Assembly (NCBI GenBank): GCA_017857595.1
Contig: JAFMCU010000010.1
Location: 1 to 50,617, forward strand
Direction of reading: 5' to 3'
DNA length: 50,617 bases
DNA from: Thermoprotei archaeon
GTDB lineage: Archaea > Thermoproteota > Thermoprotei > Gearchaeales > Gearchaeaceae
In this document: in pieces, positions 25,874 to 33,764 of the stretch
Position numbering within the stretch: position 1 is the stretch's first letter
Layout: each line of letters begins with the position of its first letter
Notes under the pieces: generated by a model
Told to the model about the DNA's origin: nothing
The model's input: only the letters and a program-made list of their open reading frames with translations
Databases searched by the model: none
Made by a program: the position numbers and the translations under genes

Positions 25874-26714
25874 GTTTCTTAGTTAAAGATATTCGAAACA
25901 AAGCCTCATGTACTTTAGGTGTATAAAATTTAGTTTTTACATTCCTATCATTTATTCTTTTTTCTATCGTTTCTCTTGAAATGTTTAATGGATCTATAGA
26001 ATCCGAAGCTATTATAAAACAACATGCATATCCAAAAGATGGTATCCAAACATTATACTCTCTTACTATTAAAAAAGATTGCTTCACATTTTGTAAGACT
26101 TGATTATAAACTTCATAGTAGTAAAATGCAGTTCCAGCTTGAGTAACCATGATGCCATTTTCCTTTAATCTTCTTTTAATAATTCCATAAAACTCCTTAG
26201 AATAAAGTTTTTTACCTATTGGAGAACCAAAAGGATCTGTGAGGTCAATTACTATACAATCGTATTTTTTATCGATTCTTTCGACAAATTTTATACCATC
26301 TTCTACAACAACTTTAACTCTATTGTCTTCCAAAGAATTCATATTTATGTTGCTGAGATAGGATTTAGATACATTGATAACTTCTTCGTCAATATCAACT
26401 AATATTATTTCTTTTGGATTATGTTTTAAGCATTCCCTTGCTGCACAACCGTCTCCACCACCTAGAATAAGTATTTCTTTAGGATTCTCATGGGAGAAAA
26501 GTGCTGGATGTACAAGTGATTCATGATAATACGCTTCATCATTTTCTGATAATTGAATAAGATTATCTAGAATTAAAGCTCTTCCATATTCCAATAACTC
26601 AGCTACGATTATTTCCTGATATTTAGACTTCCCTTTATACAATTGATTACTTATGCTAACTAAAAGGTTTGTATGCTCTGAAACAGGTTCACGAAAAAAA
26701 TTATTGATGTTCAT
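25860..26714 (-). CDS. speE: Aminopropyltransferase (spermidine synthase family)
   Basis: 284 residues, usual for SpeE. It transfers the aminopropyl group of decarboxylated SAM to a diamine or agmatine. It has the N-terminal QLSENDEAYYHESLVHPAL region, the SAM-binding ILGGGDGCAARECLKHNP, the acidic EIILVDIDEEVINV, the CIVIDLTDPFGSPIGKKLYS catalytic aspartate loop, and VTQAGTAFYYYE. In hyperthermophilic archaea such enzymes accept several amines, so the exact polyamine is open. The gene is divergent from the zincin gene (56-base gap). Confidence 0.92.
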   Translation of the reverse strand: MNINNFFREPVSEHTNLLVSISNQLYKGKSKYQEIIVAELLEYGRALILDNLIQLSENDEAYYHESLVHPALFSHENPKEILILGGGDGCAARECLKHNPKEIILVDIDEEVINVSKSYLSNINMNSLEDNRVKVVVEDGIKFVERIDKKYDCIVIDLTDPFGSPIGKKLYSKEFYGIIKRRLKENGIMVTQAGTAFYYYEVYNQVLQNVKQSFLIVREYNVWIPSFGYACCFIIASDSIDPLNISRETIEKRINDRNVKTKFYTPKVHEALFRISLTKKLNKN

Positions 26715-26770
26715 ATTAAAGCTTAATTTAAATTAATTTTTAAGCCTTTAATAACATATTTTAATAATCT

Positions 26771-27247
26771 GTGATACAAATAGAAATTCTAAGAGATATA
26801 GAATGCGGAGAATATAGCTTAGAGGAAATTTTCAAAGGGCTTGAAAATTCATGGATTGCGAAAAATGTGTTAAAGCATGAATTCAACGAAATAAGAAAAA
26901 ATGTTAAAATTAGAATCGTTAACTGTGATGGATACATGTGGACAGATGATTTAGATGGATCAATTTATATATGTAGAGATTATTTGAGAAAGGGTAAGAA
27001 GGTATATTTATACTTAGATATTCTCCATGAATTAATACATCATTTTCAATGGAAAAAAGGCTTGGATCTTTTTGATAGAAGATATAGCTATGTAGATAGA
27101 CCAACAGAAGTTGAAGCATACAAATATACTCTCGAGGAAGCAAAGCAAATTGGTTTAAGCAAAGAAGAAATTTTAGACTATCTAAAGGTTGAATGGATTT
27201 CAGATGAAGAATGGATAAAACTTGCTAAAAAATTGAATGTATTATAA
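26771..27247 (+). CDS. Small HExxH metalloprotease-like protein
   Basis: 158 residues with a zinc-protease motif HELIHHFQW (H86, E87, H90). A later PTEVEAYKYTLEEA (about 110-124) could provide the glutamate third ligand, as in gluzincins. There is no signal peptide or membrane segment. The start is GTG at 26771. It abuts dpo4 (stop at 27248) tail to tail. The family is not recognised; protease activity is inferred from the motif only. Confidence 0.7.
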   Translation: MIQIEILRDIECGEYSLEEIFKGLENSWIAKNVLKHEFNEIRKNVKIRIVNCDGYMWTDDLDGSIYICRDYLRKGKKVYLYLDILHELIHHFQWKKGLDLFDRRYSYVDRPTEVEAYKYTLEEAKQIGLSKEEILDYLKVEWISDEEWIKLAKKLNVL

Positions 27248-28333
27248 TTAAACAAACCTTTCTAAAGATTCAATGCCTTCATATGAAATAAGGTCATAAG
27301 CTCTCAAAGCTAATCTTCTAAACATCCTAGGAGACTTTTTTATTAAATCTAGTAATAAAGGTTCAGCGATTTTATATATATCCTTTTCAGAATTGATAGG
27401 TTTATCGGCTAGTTTGCTCTTAGATATAATGTTTAAATCATCTAAAACAGCCATGACAGAAATTCCTTTTGCAAAATAATTATTGGATTTTAGTGTTTCA
27501 GATAATTCCTTGGAGAGCTGTTCCAAATAGGGTTTAATTTCATTAAATTGCAAGGTATTATTTTTCAATGTGACCATTCTACTGAATTGTTTCACTTCAT
27601 ATGTTTCCTTAACTTGTTCTGTTTCTTTCCCCTGAGCTGCTCGAACGAAATAAGTAGAGATTTTCTTGCCGAATATACTAACTAATTTCATAAAATCTGC
27701 GTTCAATATATCACCTATTGTTTTTACGCCAATATTCTCTAATCGCTTTTTAGACCTTGGTCCTATACCAGGAAGAGAATCAACAGAGAGTGGCCAAACT
27801 TTTAAAGGAATTTCTTCAGGAGTTATAACCTCAATGCCATTTGGCTTTTTTAAATCCGTTGCTATTTTTGCAATTACTTTACTTGGACCAATGCCTACTG
27901 TACAGGTTAATTTATGTTTTTGAAAAATTTCTTCCTTCATTCTTAACATAATTTCAAGAGCTTTTTTATAATCGCTGTTAGATTGCTTGGTTATATCTAA
28001 ATAGGCTTCATCTACACTTACCTGCTCAAAGACATCTGCATATTTCTTTACTATATTCATCACTTCTTGAGAAAACTTTTCATATAAATCTAAGTTTGCA
28101 GGTATAAAATATGCTTCAACATCTTTTAATAGGTTTTTTGCTGTCTTTATTGGGATTCCTGATTTGACACCATATTTTCTAGCTATATAATTTGCTGTAG
28201 CAACAGCGCCTCCCTCTTTACCTCTCCCAGAATAAATGCATACAACTACAGGTTTATCTTTAATGGAAGAATTTAAAATTTCTTCACATTGGGCATAAAA
28301 GTAATCTAGATCTACACATGCTATAATACTCAT
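27248..28333 (-). CDS. dpo4: Y-family DNA polymerase IV (Dpo4-like)
   Basis: Translesion polymerase, 361 residues, close to Sulfolobus Dpo4 throughout. The palm has the catalytic VDLDYFYAQCEEIL (aspartate 8, steric-gate tyrosine) and QVSVDEAYLDIT. The fingers contain AVATANYIARKYGVKSGIP and the thumb SLPGIGPRSKKRL with a helix-hairpin-helix. The little-finger domain includes SRMVTLKNNT and EIKPYLEQL. The C-terminal SLERFV resembles the PIP-like tail of Dpo4 that binds PCNA. Its start codon overlaps the downstream stop of the 97-residue membrane-protein gene, which lies upstream in the operon. Confidence 0.94.
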   Translation of the reverse strand: MSIIACVDLDYFYAQCEEILNSSIKDKPVVVCIYSGRGKEGGAVATANYIARKYGVKSGIPIKTAKNLLKDVEAYFIPANLDLYEKFSQEVMNIVKKYADVFEQVSVDEAYLDITKQSNSDYKKALEIMLRMKEEIFQKHKLTCTVGIGPSKVIAKIATDLKKPNGIEVITPEEIPLKVWPLSVDSLPGIGPRSKKRLENIGVKTIGDILNADFMKLVSIFGKKISTYFVRAAQGKETEQVKETYEVKQFSRMVTLKNNTLQFNEIKPYLEQLSKELSETLKSNNYFAKGISVMAVLDDLNIISKSKLADKPINSEKDIYKIAEPLLLDLIKKSPRMFRRLALRAYDLISYEGIESLERFV

Positions 28334-28623
28334 CTACTCAAGAGAAATCCAATTGCTACTCCTATTATGAAAAGTGCTGAAGAAAAGGGTAAGATATATG
28401 CTATAGATTGTGCTGCTGAATATGCTTGCATTCCATAATTAAAAACTTTATTTAAAATATAAGAAATTGTTGAAGGTTTTATGTATCCCACAACTAACAA
28501 TACTAAAATTAAAATAATTAAAGCGCCCAAAATTTTTATTGCTTGCTTGAGTATATATCCTATTATAAGACCAATAACAAATGGTACTATTAAAGCAATA
28601 GCTTGTTCAATAACAAAGGCCAT
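28330..28623 (-). CDS. Small membrane protein of unknown function
   Basis: 97 residues with three likely transmembrane segments: about 8-25, 29-50 and 72-94. No cysteines or charged motif stand out. Its stop overlaps the dpo4 start by 4 bases, so the two genes are cotranscribed. The pairing of a small membrane protein with the polymerase is unexplained and may be only operonic convenience. Confidence 0.65.
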   Translation of the reverse strand: MAFVIEQAIALIVPFVIGLIIGYILKQAIKILGALIILILVLLVVGYIKPSTISYILNKVFNYGMQAYSAAQSIAYILPFSSALFIIGVAIGFLLSR

Positions 28624-28670
28624 GATTTTAATTTTAATAATAAAATATAAGGTTTATCAAATTCAATTTT

Positions 28671-28976
28671 TTATCCATACTTAAATATAACTCCAAAGCC
28701 TCCTTTTGGATATTTCCAAGTTATCCCTTTATTTCCCAGTTTATGACATGCAACTATACACCCGCCAGTTTCTAAACATGCTTGATAGTTGAAATAGATC
28801 TTGTTATCTTTTAAATAATACACCTTTGTAGGACAAACATATAAGCATGCCTTTGTTTTACAAAGTAAACATCTTTCATTATCTACTTCAATATGCGATT
28901 CATTATCTGAATTGAAGGAGGTCAATCCTAATCTTTCATCCAAGCTAATCCTTTTTATGCTACCTAGCGATTTCAT
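28671..28976 (-). CDS. fixX: FixX-like ferredoxin
   Basis: 101 residues, the normal length for FixX. It has a ferredoxin motif C-L-L-C-K-T-K-A-C-L-Y-V-C-P plus a later CLETGGCIVAC, giving the cysteines of a 4Fe-4S centre, and ends GITWKYPKGGFGVIFKYG, which is a FixX signature. It passes electrons between an electron-transfer flavoprotein system and quinone together with FixC. It overlaps fixC by 4 bases. Confidence 0.9.
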   Translation of the reverse strand: MKSLGSIKRISLDERLGLTSFNSDNESHIEVDNERCLLCKTKACLYVCPTKVYYLKDNKIYFNYQACLETGGCIVACHKLGNKGITWKYPKGGFGVIFKYG

Positions 28977-30250
28977 GAGTATAGCAAAAATTGAACTATA
29001 TCTTTTAAAATCACAATAGGATTAATATGTTTAAATGTTTTATTCTTAAGATAACTTATTAAACTTGGTTTAGTTGTTCCATCTACAGTAAAGAAATCGT
29101 AAAATATTTCATTTATTATACTTGGATACAATTTATAAAGCCTTTCATTCTGCATAACTTTTGGAACATTCTTATATCTTTTTAAATCCTTCAAAACAAA
29201 ACTATTATTTAATAAATCTAAATAGATACTTAATTTTTTCTCAGAATAATCTCCTTCTTTTAATGCTTTTTCAATTGCTTCAGCTGCTAAAGAACCAGAT
29301 TCAATTGCAAAATCCATTCCTCTAAATATAGGACCATTTTCTAAAAAGAATCCTGCTGCATCGCCACTTATTAATAATCCATCATATACTAATTTTGGTA
29401 TCATACTGTATCCCTTTACCGGAATTAGGTGACCAGAATATTCGAGCATCCTTCCTCCTTCTAAAATTTTTTCTAAAACAGGATGATAAATGAAATCTTC
29501 AAATATATCAGCAATAGATGTTTTGTTCTTAACCAAAGATTCTAATAAGCAAACTACTCCAATTGAAATTGTTTCTCTATTTGTGTATAAAAATCCTCCT
29601 CCAGTAACTCCCTTAGTCATTCCCACAAATATTTGTGCCATTCCTTGTCCTTTTTTTAAATTGAATCTTTTATCAATTTCTTCTTCTCCTAATTCTATCA
29701 CAGCCTTCGCAGAAGTTACAAGATAGTTTGCTTCAAATTCCTTTCTCAATCCTAATTTTAAAGGCAAAAAGCTGTTTACCCCTTCAGATACCAAAACAAT
29801 GTTTGAAGTTATTTTTTCATTTGCTACAATAACGCCTTTAACCTTTCCATCTTCTAAATAAAGATCATCAACTTTTGTTTTTGTAATTATACTAGCTCCT
29901 TTTTCTTCTGCTAAACTGGCAAACCATTTATCAAAAATGGCTCTAAGGACAGTTGCGCTTTGATATTTGCCTTTTTCATATGAATTTAGTTCAATTGAAA
30001 AAGAACGAAATTCATCCATTATTGTAACAACTTCTCTTGTTACAAATCTTTCAAAAGGCATCTGCTCTACTGGTATATTTAAAAGTTTTTTAATCGCATG
30101 TAAATACATTCTTCCTCCTGTAACATTTTTTGAACCAGGATACTCCCCCCTTTCAAACAATATTACATTTCTTCCAATTGATGCAAGCTTATAAGCTGCT
30201 GATAATCCTGATAATCCTCCTCCAACTATTATGACATCAGCATCTGGCAA
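28973..30250 (-). CDS. fixC: FixC-like electron-transfer flavoprotein:quinone oxidoreductase
   Basis: 425-residue FAD protein. The ADP-binding motif is VIIVGGGLSGLSAAYKLA at the N-terminus, followed by LFERGEYPGSKNVTGG. The second FAD motif is YDGLLISGDAAGFF, followed by RGMDFAIESGSLAAEAI, which are typical of FixC/ETF-QO. With FixX it links ETF-type acyl-CoA dehydrogenase electrons to the quinone pool, or takes part in bifurcation with FixAB. fixA and fixB are not in the window. The start is TTG at 30250, giving the family-typical N-terminus. Confidence 0.92.
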   Translation of the reverse strand: MPDADVIIVGGGLSGLSAAYKLASIGRNVILFERGEYPGSKNVTGGRMYLHAIKKLLNIPVEQMPFERFVTREVVTIMDEFRSFSIELNSYEKGKYQSATVLRAIFDKWFASLAEEKGASIITKTKVDDLYLEDGKVKGVIVANEKITSNIVLVSEGVNSFLPLKLGLRKEFEANYLVTSAKAVIELGEEEIDKRFNLKKGQGMAQIFVGMTKGVTGGGFLYTNRETISIGVVCLLESLVKNKTSIADIFEDFIYHPVLEKILEGGRMLEYSGHLIPVKGYSMIPKLVYDGLLISGDAAGFFLENGPIFRGMDFAIESGSLAAEAIEKALKEGDYSEKKLSIYLDLLNNSFVLKDLKRYKNVPKVMQNERLYKLYPSIINEIFYDFFTVDGTTKPSLISYLKNKTFKHINPIVILKDIVQFLLYS

Positions 30251-30327
30251 TTTTCTACATATATTACATTTGCTAAGAATAAAAATGAATTTATAAAATA
30301 ATCGTTTTGAAAATAACTAACATAGGT

Positions 30328-30335
30328 TTATATAC
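30328..30335 (+). promoter_or_regulatory. TATA-like box of the TRAM gene
   Basis: TTTATATA is centred about 30 bases before ATG 30362. It predicts a transcript starting at or a few bases before that ATG. Confidence 0.5.
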
Positions 30336-30361
30336 TATGTAGTAAAAATAATAGTAACTAA

Positions 30362-30625
30362 ATGGGATGATTTGAAACGGAAAGAAGGAAATTTTTCGAA
30401 AAGCCTGTAAAAGTAAACGAAGTACACGAAGTAGAAATTCAAGAAGTAGGAAAACAAGGTGATGGAATTGCTAGAGTTAAAGGTTTTGTTGTATTTGTTA
30501 AAAATAGTAAAAAAGGAGAACATCTAAAAGTAAAAATTATTAAGGTAGCTAATAGGTTTGCAATTGCTGAACCTGTAAGTGAATTAAGCGAAGATATTGA
30601 GGAATTGAAGGAAACGGAAGTTTAG
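30362..30625 (+). CDS. TRAM-domain RNA-binding protein with in-frame UGA at codon 3
   Basis: The frame from ATG 30362 reads Met-Gly-UGA and then FETERRKFFEKPVKVN..., running open to TAG 30623-30625. The body is a clear small archaeal TRAM protein: EVEIQEVGKQGDGIARVKGF, then FVVFVKNSKKGEHLKVKI and VANRFAIAEPV. Such proteins are abundant RNA chaperones. The promoter position and the archaeal N-terminus (MGF... in relatives) point to ATG 30362 as the natural start, but codon 3 is a stop. No ATG, GTG or TTG occurs in frame before the penultimate part of the gene. Explanations: a point mutation or sequencing error (TGG or CGA to TGA), readthrough/recoding, or a non-canonical start. UGA ends several other genes here, so it is not reassigned. 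Confidence 0.7.
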
Positions 30626-30643
30626 TTGAATTTTAAAAATAAA

Positions 30644-30662
30644 TTTTTTTTAAAGTTTTTTT
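30644..30662 (+). terminator. T-tract terminator after the TRAM gene
   Basis: Two runs of T (eight at 30644-30651, seven at 30656-30662) follow the TRAM stop, as expected for archaeal intrinsic termination. They end just before the next start codon. Confidence 0.35.
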
Positions 30663-30666
30663 ATTT

Positions 30667-31803
30667 ATGTCTGTTAGTGTTAAAGATCGTATTGCACTGT
30701 TATTATCTATTAAAGAAGAAGGTAGAAAAGTAGATTTCGATCATATTTATGAAAAAGTTGGAAGAGATATCAAATTTTTAGAGAAAAGAGAAATTGACAA
30801 AAAGGAGATTATAGATGCGTTAGATGAACTAAAGAAAGAAGGAATTATAAGAAAAGTAAACGATGAATATGAACCTTTACCTGAAATTGATAAATACGTA
30901 AGAGAGAATCTTTTAAAATTTGAAAATCTTTTAAATAGGTCATATATATTAGTTTGGAAGGCTAAACATTATTACCCTGTAGTTTCAGAACTCATACTTC
31001 CATATTTGCAGGAGAGACCTGTTAGCTGTGTAAAAGTATTTTCTGGAAAAGAAGATCCTATTACTACAATTGAGCCAATATTTGTTAGGTATTCTAAGTA
31101 CAAGCCAAAGCCTCAATTCATTATAATAAATGATAAAGGAAAATTGATGCAATATGTTCATGATCATTGTATTGACTTTATACCATATGTTCACAAATTA
31201 AATTCAAATGAGCCAGACTTCTTTGTCTTAGATCTGGATGCTGGAAAAGAGCTTCTTTCTTTAGAAAACGGTTATAATTTCCTAAAATACGTTGCAAAAG
31301 AGTTGTATGAATTTTTAGAAGAATATGAAATTAAACCAATGTTAAAATTTAGCGGATCCAGAGGATTCCAGGTATGGGCTAGTTTTGATAATTCTAAAAT
31401 AACAACTCAGGATAAATTTGCTAAATATCGTGAAATCGCTATAAAGATGCAAGCTATATTCGAAAAGAAACTAAGAGCAAATCTAGAATTTATAAAAAAG
31501 GAATTTAAAGAAATTGCAAATTTGCAGCAATTTACAACATCCCAAGTAGCCCATAAAGAAGAGAGAGAAGATAAAATACTAATAGATTGGTCATCGATGA
31601 AATATCAGGGAGATGTTAGAGCTCCTTTCTCAATTCATTATAAAACAGGGTTATCGTCCGTTATATTAAATAAAGATGAACTCCAAGTTTTTACAATTAA
31701 AGATGCTGAACCCTTCAAAATAATTAATGATATAAATAACGGAAAGAATTATCCAAAACTTGAAAAGTCAGACCCTAGTAAATTGATAAAATTAATAAGT
31801 TAA
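30667..31803 (+). CDS. LigD-type primase-polymerase (archaeo-eukaryotic primase superfamily)
   Basis: 378 residues. From about 90 on it follows the polymerase domain of bacterial NHEJ ligase LigD: HYYPVVSELILPYLQERPVS, then DFIPYVHKLN (H176, for EIHPW), FFVLDLDAG with the metal pair D189/D191, LKFSGSRGFQVW, and ILIDWSSMKYQGDVRAPFS with the third aspartate (about 316). The N-terminal 70 residues are helical and charged with a winged-helix look (IIDALDELKKEGIIRKV). It should add nucleotides to DNA or prime synthesis, perhaps in end joining or gap filling. No Ku, ligase or phosphoesterase is adjacent. Confidence 0.82.
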   Translation: MSVSVKDRIALLLSIKEEGRKVDFDHIYEKVGRDIKFLEKREIDKKEIIDALDELKKEGIIRKVNDEYEPLPEIDKYVRENLLKFENLLNRSYILVWKAKHYYPVVSELILPYLQERPVSCVKVFSGKEDPITTIEPIFVRYSKYKPKPQFIIINDKGKLMQYVHDHCIDFIPYVHKLNSNEPDFFVLDLDAGKELLSLENGYNFLKYVAKELYEFLEEYEIKPMLKFSGSRGFQVWASFDNSKITTQDKFAKYREIAIKMQAIFEKKLRANLEFIKKEFKEIANLQQFTTSQVAHKEEREDKILIDWSSMKYQGDVRAPFSIHYKTGLSSVILNKDELQVFTIKDAEPFKIINDINNGKNYPKLEKSDPSKLIKLIS

Positions 31804-31812
31804 TTTTGAATG

Positions 31813-32646
31813 CTAAGTAATATTTTGCAATTCGGAAATGGAATTTATTAACCAAGGTAAAACTTCTTCAATAAAACTCGGTCCATGATGGGCTAAGAAA
31901 TCATAGGGACCCGGAGTTACAAGAATATGACCCTTTTTTACAGCTTTTAAATTAATCCAGCCTCTTTTCATAAATAATTTCATTACAGCCTCTTTATCTA
32001 TAGGCCTAAACATTTTTGGTTCGTATATTATAACATCTGGATCCTCTTCCAAGACTCTATTAAAATCAGGATAAAACCATTCTTTATGTTCATCTGAAAA
32101 TATGTTTTTTATACCATAAATAGACAAAGAATTTGTTATGTAGCTAAATGAACCAAATGTTGTCGGTCCACCTAAGTCTATTTCTATATACGCATTTATT
32201 TCTTTTTCCAATTTAGGAATTTTACTAACTTTTTTTAAAAGCTCTCTTTCCAATTTTCTAGCTTGTTCATAATAGCCTGCAACATAACCTGCTTCGATAC
32301 ATGTCGCTATAACAGAAGAAATAGTCACCGGTAAAGGAATAGCATAAACAGTAAACATTTCAGATAATTTTAAGGCAAAATCTCTTTGATAACCTGTAGT
32401 TGTAAATATTATATCAGGGTTAAGTGATTGAATCTTAGATAAATTCGTAGCATTGTAACTACCGACTTTCTCTTTTTGTAAAGCTTCTTTTGGTCGTACA
32501 CAAAATGCACTAACACCAACGACATAATCTCCCAATCCCATTTTGAAAAGGCTTTCAGTAATTGCTGGGCTAAAGCTTATTATTCTTTCGCATTTATCTT
32601 TTAATTCCAAGTATTTTCCCACCGATTCACAAAATATTTTTCTCAT
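31813..32646 (-). CDS. BtuF-like helical-backbone metal/cobalamin-binding protein without signal peptide
   Basis: 277 residues of the type III periplasmic-binding fold: RIISFSPAITESLFKMGLGDYVVGVSAF, then LSKIQSLNPDIIFTTTGYQRD, a long connecting helix with IEAGYVAGYYEQA, and the second lobe with DPDVIIYEPKMF and WINLKAVKKGHILVTPG. These match ABC receptors for B12, haem or siderophores. The N-terminus (MRKIFCESVGKYLEL) has no signal peptide or anchor, and no transporter genes adjoin. It may be a cytosolic ligand carrier. The B12-dependent mutase in the window makes cobalamin an attractive guess, no more. Confidence 0.8.
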   Translation of the reverse strand: MRKIFCESVGKYLELKDKCERIISFSPAITESLFKMGLGDYVVGVSAFCVRPKEALQKEKVGSYNATNLSKIQSLNPDIIFTTTGYQRDFALKLSEMFTVYAIPLPVTISSVIATCIEAGYVAGYYEQARKLERELLKKVSKIPKLEKEINAYIEIDLGGPTTFGSFSYITNSLSIYGIKNIFSDEHKEWFYPDFNRVLEEDPDVIIYEPKMFRPIDKEAVMKLFMKRGWINLKAVKKGHILVTPGPYDFLAHHGPSFIEEVLPWLINSISELQNIT

Positions 32647-32667
32647 TATTGATACTAAATATTAAAA

Positions 32668-32678
32668 TTTTAAATATA
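32668..32678 (+). promoter_or_regulatory. TATA-like box of the 48-residue protein gene
   Basis: TTTTAAATATA is centred about 28 bases before ATG 32701. Confidence 0.4.
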
Positions 32679-32700
32679 CGATTGCTATCAAATTATCTAA

Positions 32701-32847
32701 ATGGCAAAATTTGATGGTGTAGTTGGTAGAAGACTATTAACCGTAGATGAAAAGCCTGATGAATTAACTTTAATATTCGAGGATAACAGATTCTTAATTG
32801 TTACTCTTAAAGATGGAAAATTAAACGTTGAAAGTATTCCAGAGTAA
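32701..32847 (+). CDS. Very small protein of unknown function
   Basis: 48 residues, starting MAKFDGVVGRRLLTVDEK and ending LNVESIPE. The composition suggests a compact beta-sheet protein (ELTLIFEDNRFLIVTLKDGK). A TATA-like box sits at the right distance and no longer frame competes, so I consider it a real gene. The family is not recognised. It lies divergent from the BtuF-like gene and upstream of the nucleotidyltransferase gene. Confidence 0.6.
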   Translation: MAKFDGVVGRRLLTVDEKPDELTLIFEDNRFLIVTLKDGKLNVESIPE

Positions 32848-32972
32848 AATATATTTTTTATTAAGTATAGTAATTACATACGAATAACGAAATAGCTGAA
32901 AATAAGGATGACATTCGTAGATTAAAGTTTTTTATCAAATATTATCAAACATTATTTAATTCTTTACCTAAC

Positions 32973-33764
32973 TTGAATGATATAAAAAGGCTAAAAGAAT
33001 TAAATATAGAAATATTAAATGGAAGTCGAAGCACAGGTAATGAAATCTACGTTGAAAATAACTACATATTTTTTGGAAACCAATCTCATTTATTGTACGA
33101 CATTATCAAGAGAGATACAATACGTGGATTATATATAAATAAAATTAAGAATTTTTTGTTGCAACTGTTTAATAGTCCAAACATAGAAATTGTGTGTATT
33201 ACAGGTTCATTATCTTATAATTTTTCAAGCTTTAAAGATGACATAGACCTTTTAATTATAACCAAACCTTATAAGCTATGGAGAACTTTATTGAAGCTAT
33301 TCATTTTGATAAGAGCGTGGAAAATAAAGGGATTTAAATTAAATTTATGCATTAATTATGCTACAAATATAGGCGAATTCGTATCTATAATTCAAAATGA
33401 AGAAGATTTACTTATTTTGTTCGATCTTTTAAAAGCTATACCCATAAAAGGATATTATGAATATTATTTAATTTTAAACAGTTCTAACGCTATTAAAAAA
33501 TGGTTCAAATTTAGTTTTGATAAACATTCTTTTTTTATTTCTAACTTTTATTATAACTATAATGATATAATAATTGAAACACTAGTTTTTATATTGTTAA
33601 TGATGTATTTACGTATTAAAAAGATAATTCAGAATTTGTTTTTAATTAAGCAAAAAAAATTCATAAATACATTTAATATTATTATTAGATTACATAATTA
33701 TCATATAGAATCAATTAGGTATAATATAATTAGAAAAATATTTAACTCAATTAAATCAAAATGA
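32973..33764 (+). CDS. Minimal nucleotidyltransferase-fold protein
   Basis: 263 residues. The polymerase-beta-type NTase motif is ITGSLSYNFSSFKDDIDLLIIT: GS followed by the metal D-x-D pair (about 78-95). The C-terminal third is rich in Ile, Tyr and Lys with one hydrophobic helix (about 202-216). The start at TTG 32973 is uncertain: the frame stays open back to 32874 and that stretch looks like protein, but it has no ATG, GTG or TTG. The stop overlaps the downstream glycosyltransferase by 4 bases. An NTase paired with a GT2 enzyme suggests modification of a surface polymer (inference). Confidence 0.75.
   Translation: MNDIKRLKELNIEILNGSRSTGNEIYVENNYIFFGNQSHLLYDIIKRDTIRGLYINKIKNFLLQLFNSPNIEIVCITGSLSYNFSSFKDDIDLLIITKPYKLWRTLLKLFILIRAWKIKGFKLNLCINYATNIGEFVSIIQNEEDLLILFDLLKAIPIKGYYEYYLILNSSNAIKKWFKFSFDKHSFFISNFYYNYNDIIIETLVFILLMMYLRIKKIIQNLFLIKQKKFINTFNIIIRLHNYHIESIRYNIIRKIFNSIKSK

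Noticed and set aside
30335-30523. 62-codon minus-strand frame over the TRAM gene
   Set aside because: It is the antisense of a clear TRAM domain on the plus strand and has low-complexity Phe/Ser/Tyr content.
30362-30625. UGA reassigned to tryptophan in this organism
   Set aside because: Several genes here end in TGA where the family's C-terminus ends (hutI, npdG, prpD, first enoyl-CoA hydratase), and TGG is used for Trp throughout.
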